NCBI RefSeq assembly: GCF_050586465.1
Contig: NZ_JBOCEG010000005.1
Span: forward strand, 310,001-374,000
DNA from: CAJXYS01 sp913063035
Lineage (GTDB): Bacteria > Pseudomonadota > Alphaproteobacteria > Rhodobacterales > Rhodobacteraceae
Reading direction: 5' to 3'
DNA: 64,000 nucleotides
Shown here: positions 39,901 to 45,066 of the stretch, in pieces
Position numbering within the stretch: the first letter of the stretch is position 1
Layout: every line of letters begins with the position of its first letter
The notes under the pieces: model-generated
Databases searched by the model: none
What the model was told of the DNA's origin: nothing
Seen by the model: the letters and a program-made list of their open reading frames with translations, nothing else
Made by a program: the position numbers and the translations under genes

Positions 39901-40422
39901 CGAAACGGACTGCGCGCGTGAAACGACCACCGCGTCTTCGGGCATTTGCGGCGACGTCGGTTCAGGCTGACCGGAGGGTGTGGACTCTGCCTGATCCGAC
40001 GATACCCTGTCGCCGGTGCCGTCTTCGTCTTCCTCTTCTTCCATGGCGGCGGCCGGGACGTTCGTGTCTCCGCCGAGCTGGTCGTCCGGCTCCTCCCCCT
40101 CGACCGTTGCCAGGGATGCCGAGATCTCGGACCCGTCGGCGGGCTGGGGAAAGGGCAGCCTGAGGCCGTTGTCGAGCGTGACACGCTCGACGGAGGAGAA
40201 CATCCATTCGCCGGCTTCGACCGACGCGCCGTCAGAGAAGGACACCATCGGGCGGGTATCGGACACGGCCATGAGCGCGAGGTCGCGGACGAAGATCTGC
40301 GCGCCACCGTCGAGAGAAAACACCACGTCGGTGCCAACGACGTCGATGCGCACGATGTCGTTAAGGCTGAAATCCAGATCTAGGGAGCTGTCGACAACTT
40401 CACGTACTTGCAAGCCAGTCAC
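27931..40422 (-). CDS. Giant RTX adhesin (4163 residues): cadherin-like, FG-GAP, RTX and LamG-like regions
   Basis: First gene of the six-gene secretion operon. Start GTG 40422. Layout by residue: 1-105, a beta-rich module resembling the N-terminal parts of BapA/LapA-type adhesins; 106-245, an acidic Glu/Gln linker with Ala-Ala-Ala at 124-126; about 245-675, four cadherin-like repeats (for example TYTFSRSDFAFDDVD, TFTFSQDDFNFSD); about 694-1174, seven FG-GAP blades (GDINGDGRADIAIGA and others), the number needed for one closed propeller; about 1175-4050, several dozen RTX repeats in modules of about 81 residues (LTGGAGADTLSGGGGND, then DTADYSAATGAVTVDL). Two LamG-like sandwiches interrupt the RTX region at about 3181-3424 and 3600-3834 (both open AVWTPL and carry DRxLLEGxxAWKW). 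The last 50 residues should hold the T1SS signal. Calcium would fold it outside the cell. Likely role: surface attachment or biofilm. Confidence 0.9.
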   Translation of the reverse strand: MTGLQVREVVDSSLDLDFSLNDIVRIDVVGTDVVFSLDGGAQIFVRDLALMAVSDTRPMVSFSDGASVEAGEWMFSSVERVTLDNGLRLPFPQPADGSEISASLATVEGEEPDDQLGGDTNVPAAAMEEEEDEDGTGDRVSSDQAESTPSGQPEPTSPQMPEDAVVVSRAQSVSVIDAAQPVAEAQESRPDLAQLGVAEEGRDADSQAAQASTDDSRMRQDIAAEEPEEDSTDQDTESAGEGGGVRRFAATEDSDYTFAVEDFDLGAGVSAIRIVTLPPRGTLFMGGTPATKGLEVSAEEIAEGRLSFRQEAENDNGQDYSVFTFHVRGSEGDWAEISTVGVVDLVPVNDAPTSGDGLINVPVGTSYTFSRSDFAFDDVDIATDGQDLGAIRIDAVIGGGVLRLGGDAVSEGAVIPVGEIPNLVFHRTGEENARIRFSVRDNAEDPLFSETTYTVFVNDPPESEDRVVTMDEDTTFTFSQDDFNFSDSGLDRLSALRIETLPERGTLALDGEPLTGPVELDLTDGRNELAEGLLTYRPAENENGAEYAGFEFRVVDQGGVASRESYDLTFNVTPINDAPAFLGDLVAHVNYEGTYTLTPEDLFFTDPDDDATGVSFFLGPAPGTQVLIDGVAQASRNFTAQELADGRVALRHDGQSVSFDVLLADGGEDGASGATGQFRIANARLHAGSLDPADGFVIIGDTGGDHAGWSGAGVGDINGDGRADIAIGAPQGDGSGTDAGAAYLVYGQTGPVGVLDGDGRRVLDLTGLGGSDGVVIRGAGSDDLAGWSIAAAGDVNNDAQEDFVLGAPGKDGAGAAYLIFGTSGGPAAIDLGSLAPGQGIEIRGVAAGDAAGRDVGGTGDVDGDGLSDLFIGAPGRNGGAGEAYVVFGQDSLSGPLDLASLSPEHALSLGGTSAGADGAIALTGAGDFNGDGLADILVGAPGTGGGAAFVVFGDPGLKGAGTRDLSDLSASEGLVLSGGAAGDTIGYSLANAGDFDGDGIDDLLIGAHGDDTVAADAGAAYLVYGKAAGLGDLDLANLAPTDGFKLIGVSAGDVAGRAVAGGADVNRDGYDDLLLGAPLADDGGTSAGIAYLVYGGHRQDVSGGSLDLRALTPERGLIVQGDAPGDELGASVALLGDVNADGFSDMLIGAPGADEGGADSGAGYVIFGGVAPGMERTDGTGGDDVITGRVNVFGDPRDDAVFAGAGADDIDGGDGDDALHGQAGDDTLRGGAGQDWLSGGDGSDTLWGGAGADRLDGGDGADTLEGGAGDDVLDGGLYDDVLTGGGGADSFLVSSGQDQITDFGDGPDTVRVLPRASATIEMRADWAAGPGDILSGDVTVLANGHDIDLRAAGGRAGVTVTNADSADGITVHGSGRIDRFTGGTGDDMFYPGTLQDTVDGGGGSDTIDISQFGTDIALRLGFGGESVGGPDQTFAGGQLQGIENVVTGAGDDDLFGNQFDNRFAAGGGDDTLVGGAGSDTLDYSTSTGSVVIRLDENGDAADVQDGLGGTDQIAGFENLIGGSGDDLLGGNAEDNLIDGRGGHDTADFGTAVGPLSITLDSDGNAAGVADGLGGIDQLLSIESLYGGAGDDVLTANAKDNTLRGGGGDDRLTGGAGTDTADFATSTGAVFVSLDENGDAVGVQDGLGGTDQLFGFENLVGGTGNDELTGNAQINRLYGAAGDDRLDGGAGDDRLFGDDGDDELVGGTGDDFLEGGAGADILDGGAGADSLAGGDGGDTLSGGAGDDTLEGGAGSDTVDLSDSGSSLVVDLTNVDPEGWVVVADGQGGTDRLKGIENVTGSNHDDTLTGDAGANRLTGGAGADRLTGGAGDDTLEGGDGIDTADYAGETGAVTVDLGAGTASGAAGADTLSGIENVVAGSGDDTLTGNDEDNTLEGRGGDDRLTGGAGDDTLDGGDGTDTADYAGATGAVTVDLSRSGAQTISDAEGDDTLIDIENVSGSDHDDALTGDAGANRLTGGAGSDTLSGGGGDDALLGGLGDDRLTGGAGDDALTGGGGIDTADYSAATGAVTVDLSSGAASGAAGADTLIGIENVTGSDHDDTLTGDAGTNRLTGGAGADTLSGGGGNDTLEGGDGIDTADYSAATGAVTVDLSDTNAQAISGTEGADTLIGIEYVIGGSGDDTLAGDAGANRLTGGAGADRLSGGGGDDTLDGGDGIDTADYSGAGDAVTVDLSDTTAQAISATEGDDTLIGIENVTGSDHDDTLTGDAGANRLTGGAGADRLTGGAGDDTLEGGDGIDTADYAGETGAVTVDLGAGTASGAAGADTLSGIENVVAGSGDDTLTGNDEDNTLEGRGGDDRLTGGAGDDTLDGGDGIDTADYAGAAGPVAVDLDAGAASGAAGDDTLIGIENVTGSDHDDILTGDAGANRLTGGAGADTFIARAGADHLDGGDGIDDVRYAASATGLTIDLSSTDPDGWVTAGADRLRDIENLTGSDHDDHLTGDAGANRLTGGAGDDTLSGAGGNDALLGGAGDDRLSGGAGDDTLEGGDGDDTADYSAAMDTVTVDLSDTTAQSISAAEGADTLTGIENVIGGSGDDDLTGDAEANRLTGGAGADTLTGGGGDDTLEGGDGTDTADYSGATGAVTVDLSDTNAQAISGTEGADTLTGIENVIGGSGDDHLTGDDKANRLTGGAGDDTLSGAGGNDALLGGAGDDTLTGGAGDDTLEGGDGTDTADYSGATGAVTVDLSDTNAQTISAAEGADTLTGIENVIGSDHDDALTGDAGANRLTGGAGADTLAGGAGNDTLLGGLGDDRLTGGAGDDVLTGGAGDDTLLGGAGDDTLTGGDGIDTADYSAATDTVTVDLSDTTAQTISATEGADTLTGIENVIGGSGDDTLTGDAGDNTLEGGAGEDTLTGGAGDDTLDGGDGIDTADYSGAGDAVTVDLSDTNAQTISATEGDDTLRDIENVTGSDHDDHLTGDAAANRLTGGAGGDALTGGGGNDTLLGGLGDDVLTGGAGDDTLTGGDGIDTADYGASAGDLNITLDDSGDATGVSDGLGGSDDLSGIENLTGGSGDDALTGNSQANTLAGGAGDDTLTGGDGGDTLRGGLDDDVLLGSAGTDTLEGGDGDDTLTGGAGNDTLDGGAGTDTADYSGATGAVTVDLDAGTASGAAGDDTLTGVENVIGSVHDDTLTGDDQDNRLISGGGTDEITGGAGNDVIGAAPQAVWTPLAISNLAVWFDGNDIDGDWTSEGTSEDGVQPNAYYGNHLINYWVDKSGNGHDLDPSGLSAHRRPWLIDASGTNPDHARFATALAGFVQEPNIGSGSLASVTRNLDGTLLYRHSTRQGWISENGDTTPNGIMPGADPDFFLNGESVDWATPNDVYDATYGAGNSLVTTSSAWLDWDEKGTQLFLGGWSTNGRFMDVMIFDGALGESDRQLLEGYLAWKWDIALPDEHPYAEDTSLFAGTADSGVLTLDGGAGDDVLISGGGADTLAGGDGNDTASFVTAEQGVVVDLDDNGDATTGNDGYGNGDVLTSIENLVGGSAPDTLTGNSADNVIEGGGGDDTLDGEGGNDTVSYASASGGVTVDLGAGTASGAAGNDTFSNFQNVIGSAHDDTLRAGDTDGQLEGGAGDDVIGAAPQAVWTPLSISSLMAWLDGSDIDGDWVEEGGNEAGLLVNQRVATWRDKTGNGYNIRGHDASHKKPNIEWDSESARYMVKFADDWAQINDLADAGVGALVSVTEDVQDGATLLADMSHAYKGWSVRNGHTSDEWRNVNPGAMYHNGELVNWNQDDAYDATWGEESTIIVANTLDFGGYVGQARVYDHGENARLKDLMIFDAPLSDSDRHLLEGFVAWKWGGTLDADHPYAGESDLFAGSDSGSGPTPSLTLLGGAGDDVLISGAGLDTLDGGDDTDTASFVNGLQAVEIDLDDNGDATAVNDGFGNADTLTSIENLVGGSTGDTLSGNSGANVIEGGFGADTLDGEGGIDTVSYENATGAVTVDLAAGTASGADGNDTLSNFENVIGSAHDDTLTGDGGANVIEGRGGADTLDGGAGADYLHILASQVGNLAAGAVDGGADGDADEVVVEDMSGTFDLGDFRDGGGDARAVNFDILDLRNDTAGDTVQVSLDDLAALTSGATGGAEPISIRLDSGDTFTVTDDPTSFDESTTSETNAKGEEGNLYQYTDVSVPSTVLAEVHIVTAA
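33431..33743 (-). repeat. 313-bp perfect direct repeat in the adhesin gene, copy A
   Basis: This stretch is identical to 34682-34994 by reading base for base. The offset is 1251 bases (417 codons), so loss or gain of the interval stays in frame. Perfect identity at all codon positions points to a recent duplication or gene conversion. Confidence 0.9.
34682..34994 (-). repeat. 313-bp perfect direct repeat in the adhesin gene, copy B
   Basis: Second copy of the repeat at 33431-33743; the first difference after it is a G for A at the next base. Confidence 0.9.
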
Positions 40423-41067
40423 CGTTTACCCACAAGGCAAGCCCCTCACCCAAACTCCTGGCTTGCCCGGTTACCCTTACTGAAGGGCGATTTCGCAAGA
40501 TCACCCGAAAAACTACATGATCCGTGTAGGGGAGGCTAGTCGCCGAAGCGCCACGCTACCCCCGCCGGATACTTTCGTATAACATTTGACAGGGCGTTAG
40601 CGGAAGCCTCGACCACCGGCTTAGGTAAACGATTTGGTGAAGTGGGCTTCATCACCAGAGGGGAATCCGACACCCCCGCGCCGTTGAGGCGCCGTTGGCG
40701 ACAGGGCTTCCGAGACCGCCCCGGCCCGGAGCGGACAGCTTGGCGGAACGCTTGTGGAGGCGCGGGCATCGTCCACACCGTTCGCAATCGGCCCGCGGCG
40801 GGCAATAGGGGTGCCTTGCGCGCCCCTTACCGACGTCGCGATCTGTGCGGCCCTGCGCTTAAGATGCGCCAATACCGAAAACGATGCTTGTGCTTGCACT
40901 GGTCGGGGCGCAAGGAGCGGTCATCTCGCGACGTCCACGATGCCAAGTCATGATCGTCGGACGATCCGCGCCGGATGACCGCGGTGCGGGCTTTGCAGGC
41001 CTTGCCGGGTCCGCCAACCATCCCCTGAACCGCTGTCCGGAAGACCCGTGCACGCCACGGGAAAAGC
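40423..41067. other. Upstream region of the giant adhesin operon, no gene seen
   Basis: About 645 bases with no frame that resembles a protein. It must contain the promoter of the adhesin operon (reading left). An AT-richer patch with TATAC near 40576 could be part of a promoter, but no clear -35/-10 pair can be defended. The stop of the alcohol dehydrogenase gene bounds it on the right. Confidence 0.5.
40436..40467 (-). promoter_or_regulatory. Leader hairpin before the adhesin start
   Basis: An 8-bp inverted repeat (GGCAAGCC / GGCTTGCC on the sense strand of the adhesin) encloses a 16-base loop that contains AGGAG. It ends 14 bases before the GTG start. It could control translation by folding, or be a protein-binding site; neither is shown. 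Confidence 0.4.
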
Positions 41068-42102
41068 CTACCGGGTGAAGTCGGTTATGACCGCCGTTCC
41101 AGGGGGTGTCGGGCCCTTCATCGCGCGCAGTTCAGCACCGGCGGCGGACAACGCGATCTCCCTGTCGAGCATCGGGCCCAGATCCACGTCGCCCCGCTCG
41201 ATCATCCCCAGAAGCGACGGATACTTCCATGAGGGCATGCCGCGCGTGCCGTAGAACGCCAGTTGCTTGGAATAGATCGCCCGCATGTTGACGTTCATGA
41301 AGCCATCGCCCGACGGCATTCCGACATGAACATGCCGGCCAAGGGTCGCCAGGCACTCGACCGACGCGTTCGTCGTGGCCGCGATCCCCAGTGCCTCGAT
41401 GGAGACCTGCGCGCCGCCACCGGTGATGTCGCGGATCGCCTCTGCGACATCGCCGTCCGACGCGTTCACGGCAGCATCGGCGCCCAGTTCCAGGGCACGG
41501 GTCAGTTTTTCCTCAACGACATCGACAACCACGACCCGTGCACCCAGCATCTTGGCCAACAGCAGGGCAGACAGGCCAATCCCCCCGGTGCCATGAACGG
41601 CGACCCATTCCCCCGTTCGGACATTGGCCCGGTCGGTCAGGGCGTGCCAGGCCGTCGTGACCCGGCAGCCCAATCCAGCCGCAAGGGCCGGCGAAAGCGT
41701 TTCCGGCAGATGCACGAGATTGTGGTCGAAGGGCACGGCGACGAATTCCGCGTAGGCGCCGGGCGGTCCGAACCCGGGCACAACGGAGTTTTCGCAGGTG
41801 TTCGACGCGCCGGTCTGGCAGGCGAGACATTCGCCGCATCCCAGGATGAACGGGGCGATCAGCTTGTCGCCTGGCTTGTGCTTTGCCCGCGCCCCGGCTT
41901 CGACAACCGTCCCGCAATACTCGTGGCCGAGGATTGAACCCCGCGTGACCTTCGGATGGGCGCCGACCCAGCCATGAAAGTCGGACCGGCACACGCCGCA
42001 GGCAGCGACCTCGAGCACGACGCCGTTATCCGGGCAGGCTGGGTCCGGGACCGTTTCGATCGACAGGTCTGCGTTGAAGTTCTGAATGACTGCTGCGCGC
42101 AT
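41068..42102 (-). CDS. Zinc-dependent alcohol dehydrogenase (MDR family)
   Basis: A 344-residue NAD(P)-dependent dehydrogenase. The catalytic zinc site is visible (ACGVCRSDFHGW and GHEYCGTVVE), the structural zinc site has its four cysteines (GCGECLACQTGASNTC), and the Rossmann motif is GTGGIGLSALLLAKMLGA. The start is taken at ATG 42102, which matches the family's N-terminus (MRAAVIQNF); ATG 42150 is in frame with a GAGATG-type site and would add 16 residues. The substrate cannot be told from the sequence. It stands alone, divergent from the LapG-like gene. Confidence 0.9.
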   Translation of the reverse strand: MRAAVIQNFNADLSIETVPDPACPDNGVVLEVAACGVCRSDFHGWVGAHPKVTRGSILGHEYCGTVVEAGARAKHKPGDKLIAPFILGCGECLACQTGASNTCENSVVPGFGPPGAYAEFVAVPFDHNLVHLPETLSPALAAGLGCRVTTAWHALTDRANVRTGEWVAVHGTGGIGLSALLLAKMLGARVVVVDVVEEKLTRALELGADAAVNASDGDVAEAIRDITGGGAQVSIEALGIAATTNASVECLATLGRHVHVGMPSGDGFMNVNMRAIYSKQLAFYGTRGMPSWKYPSLLGMIERGDVDLGPMLDREIALSAAGAELRAMKGPTPPGTAVITDFTR

Positions 42103-42418
42103 TGCCCAACCACGTTTCTTATTGGGGATGCTCCCCGGAACCGCCATCACATCTCAATCGGACCATATAGGCAAGGTCGAGACGTCACAGGGGGATCTTT
42201 CTGTCGCTTGCGAGCGTGCCGCGCGATCGGAGCGGCCGTCTCGCGATTGCAGCCAGAAGCCTGCCAAATGGACCACTCGGACCTTGGAATTGATTGCGCT
42301 GGCCAATTCTTGTTCAGGGGGGATGTATTTCAGCTCGCCCATTTTGGGGCGAGACAGCGTTGAGAATTGCCCTAGTTTCTCGACTATCCTTAAAAAGATT
42401 TTTCGCATTGGAGAGCAA
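42103..42418. other. Divergent intergenic region with a hairpin
   Basis: Promoters for the leftward dehydrogenase and the rightward LapG-like gene should lie here. A perfect hairpin at 42334-42353 (CTCGCCC, loop ATTTTG, GGGCGAG) ends 65 bases before the protease start. Its role is unknown. Confidence 0.4.
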
Positions 42419-43102
42419 ATGAGATTTCCTGGCCACTTTTTAAAATGGGCCCTCGCGCTCATGTTTTCCTTTGCGTGGGCACCAATCCTGAAAGCGGAGT
42501 TGCGCACCCTGCCTGCGCATGTGCCGATGGTACGGGCCACCACCCCGCCCGACGGGGCCAAAAACCTATGCGAGACATATAGCTGGGCCTGCCGCCGCGG
42601 TTCGCAAAAGAACCTGCCGGTCGAGCGCGCGATCGAGTTCGTCCGCAAGATCAACCTCGACGTCAATCGCAAGATCAGGTCTCAATCCGACCAGCGACAA
42701 TATGGACGGGAGGAATACTGGACCTTGCCCGAGTCCGGGCGAGGCGACTGCGAAGGTTATGCGCTTTTGAAAAAGCGTCTTCTTCTGGCGGAGGGTATCG
42801 ATCCTTCCCGGCTTCTGCTGGCCACCGTACTGGATACGAGGATGAGCTCGCATGCGGTCCTGGTCATCCGGCGCCCCTCGGGCGATTACGTGCTCGACAA
42901 CCTGTCGAACCGGATCCTGCACTGGTCGGAAACCGGTTACGTTTTTCTGCGTATTCAGGATCCCGAGGCGCCGCATCGCTGGTTCATGGTGATGCGCGGC
43001 GGTCGTGTCGACGATGCGATGCAGCGACGCGGAAGCATGAACCAGCCGACATCGTCGCTGGGTAGGGCACTGGCGCCGCCGAGCAGACTGGTGCTGCCGT
43101 GA
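42419..43102 (+). CDS. LapG-type transglutaminase-like cysteine protease (BTLCP)
   Basis: A 227-residue periplasmic protein. ATG 42419 follows GGAGAG and begins a signal peptide (hydrophobic 8-22, cleavage near KAE); the longer open frame upstream is ignored. The catalytic triad is Cys111 (GRGDCEGYALLKK), His145 (SSHAVLVI) and Asp160 (YVLDNL). Asp110 and Glu112 next to the cysteine match the calcium-binding residues known in LapG. In Pseudomonas, LapG cuts the N-terminal part of the giant adhesin LapA and frees it when c-di-GMP is low, under control of LapD. A giant T1SS adhesin starts 2 kb away here, which makes it the obvious candidate substrate. No lapD is in the window. Members of this family elsewhere in Rhodobacterales are often unstudied. 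Confidence 0.87.
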   Translation: MRFPGHFLKWALALMFSFAWAPILKAELRTLPAHVPMVRATTPPDGAKNLCETYSWACRRGSQKNLPVERAIEFVRKINLDVNRKIRSQSDQRQYGREEYWTLPESGRGDCEGYALLKKRLLLAEGIDPSRLLLATVLDTRMSSHAVLVIRRPSGDYVLDNLSNRILHWSETGYVFLRIQDPEAPHRWFMVMRGGRVDDAMQRRGSMNQPTSSLGRALAPPSRLVLP

Positions 43103-43149
43103 TTTGAACAAGCGGTGTCGGGCCGGCAAGGGCACCGTGGTTTTCAACA

Positions 43150-44823
43150 TCACTGCGCGCCGTTCGAACAGCCCTGCTGGAAGCCGTTGTCGCAATGCAA
43201 TTTCAGGCGCTCGGTGTCCGTTGGCGACCAGGTCTCAGGCGCCGTGACCTGGACCCATGGACCGATGTAGTCCTGCGCGTAGTAGGCATGGCCGTGTCCG
43301 GCGGGCGCGCCGAAAGAGAGCGCCATGTCGAGTGCAAGCTGGAACTGCGTCACGACAGGTACGAAGATGAAGTGATCCGTCATGTCTTCGGCCGGAGGGT
43401 CACGCATCCATGGCGGCGCGCGCCAAAGCGAGTAAGGATCGTAGAACACCACGGGATCACTCGAGTATTGCAGGAACGCGATACGCATTTCCCCCCAGTC
43501 CGACGCGGCCTCCGAGGCATCGGCCGTGTGAGAGGCGTAGCGCACGAGCGAGCCATCGCCGATCTGCGGCAGAACCCAGGACGTTCCCGGATTTCGATGG
43601 TTCTGCACGTAATTCCAGAAACGCGACGGGAACGGCGGACCGGCCCAGAACGCGCCGTCTATCGGATCGTCGAGCAGGCGGAAAATGTTCGTGGCATGCA
43701 TCGACGACCAGGCCCCGAGGCTCAGGCCGTGGGCGTAGAGGCGCGGGCGCGCATTCTCCGGCAGTGTCTTCCAGTAGCCGTGCACCACTTCCTGCAATGC
43801 GGTCGACTGTTCCAGGCCTGTACGGGTCTCGAGGATCAGCGCCAGCGGCGATTGCAGGTAGGAATATTGCGCGGCGACCGTGGCGATGTCTCCGCCATGC
43901 ATGTATTCGACCGGATCGTGGGATCCGGGGTCCATCCAGCCGGTGCCGGTGGGGCTGGCCATGATCAATACCTCGCGCTCGAACGCGCCCTGCCGGATGA
44001 GCTCGGCCAGCGCCAATTCGGCGCGCGCCCGTGGCGTCCCGCCATTGGCACGCCCGACATAGACGCGGATCGGATCAAGCGCGGGCCGACCGGTGAAGGC
44101 CGAGATATCCTCGGATGAGGGGCCGGAGGTTATGAAGTCCCGTCCTGGCTTGCCTATGGATGCCCAGTCGATCAGGGACTCGACGCTGCCGGTCATGTGC
44201 GGGCCGTCCGGTGGCGGGGGGGCGTCCTCGAAAAGTTCCTGGGCGGCTTCGTAACTTTCGTCGAGGCCCGTCACCACGTGGTCCACGATGCCGTCGCGCG
44301 TCACGACCACGAGAAACAGAACGACAACGACGAAGCCCAGCACGTTTGCGCGGCGCGCCGGCATCACCCGAAGAAGCCGGGCGCGCACGAGGCGGAACAG
44401 CGAGGCGACAAGGCGCCCCAAGGCAAAAGCGACGACAAAGGTCACGACGGCCAAGAGCAGGATCGTCGCGAAATGGAGCGCATCGGCAGGGTCCATGCCC
44501 ATTTTTTGACGGATGTCGTTCTGCCAGGTCCGGCTGGATCCCAGGACCCAGAAAAAGAATGCCATGATCGGGGCGGCAATGATCCATGTCAGGCCCAAGG
44601 CCGGCCGCCCGGAGAGACGCGGCATGTCGGCCGCACGCCACAGCAGCGCGACGATCTGCCCGATCAGATACCCAAGCGCCGTGACGAGGCCCCCGAGAAT
44701 ACCCTGTACCTCCGGCCCGCGCGGGATAAGCGATGGCGTAAGCGAGGCGGCGAAGAAAAGCAGGCCGAGCAACAGGCAAGGCACCGAGAAAGGCCCGAAT
44801 ACCCAGGACAAGCTCTTTTTCAC
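43150..44823 (-). CDS. Membrane-bound alpha/beta hydrolase (Abhydrolase_9 family)
   Basis: A 557-residue protein. About four to five membrane helices fill residues 5-215, followed by a catalytic alpha/beta-hydrolase domain with nucleophile motif HGLSLGAWSS. Late residues (DMALSFGAPAGHGHAY) include the expected histidine region. The start is GTG 44823, preceded by GGGAGG at five bases; the open frame extends further but without a likely start. The substrate is not known for this family; ester or peptide cleavage in the membrane or periplasm is possible. It is divergent from another alpha/beta hydrolase gene, with 243 bases between them. Confidence 0.8.
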   Translation of the reverse strand: MKKSLSWVFGPFSVPCLLLGLLFFAASLTPSLIPRGPEVQGILGGLVTALGYLIGQIVALLWRAADMPRLSGRPALGLTWIIAAPIMAFFFWVLGSSRTWQNDIRQKMGMDPADALHFATILLLAVVTFVVAFALGRLVASLFRLVRARLLRVMPARRANVLGFVVVVLFLVVVTRDGIVDHVVTGLDESYEAAQELFEDAPPPPDGPHMTGSVESLIDWASIGKPGRDFITSGPSSEDISAFTGRPALDPIRVYVGRANGGTPRARAELALAELIRQGAFEREVLIMASPTGTGWMDPGSHDPVEYMHGGDIATVAAQYSYLQSPLALILETRTGLEQSTALQEVVHGYWKTLPENARPRLYAHGLSLGAWSSMHATNIFRLLDDPIDGAFWAGPPFPSRFWNYVQNHRNPGTSWVLPQIGDGSLVRYASHTADASEAASDWGEMRIAFLQYSSDPVVFYDPYSLWRAPPWMRDPPAEDMTDHFIFVPVVTQFQLALDMALSFGAPAGHGHAYYAQDYIGPWVQVTAPETWSPTDTERLKLHCDNGFQQGCSNGAQ

Positions 44824-45066
44824 GCACACCTCCCGTTTACGCGCGCCAAGGCGTCGGTTCTGCCCCGGGCCGATGCGTCTTGCCGTAAGACATGCCGTCT
44901 CGGATCGCGGCAACCTTAATGCCTTCTGCGTTGCGACGAACCTATCGCCAAACCAGTGTGTTGCGAAGGTCCATATCCACCCCCGCTCCCGGCCCTCCAT
45001 CCCTGGTCTCTCCGTCGCGGACGTTCTCCCCAGGTCGCGTTTTTCTGTCCTTGGGCGGTGTGGCTC

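Noticed and set aside
40423..41067. Small frames of 60-100 codons upstream of the adhesin
   Set aside because: None has a ribosome site with a recognisable or conserved-looking product, and several overlap each other on both strands.
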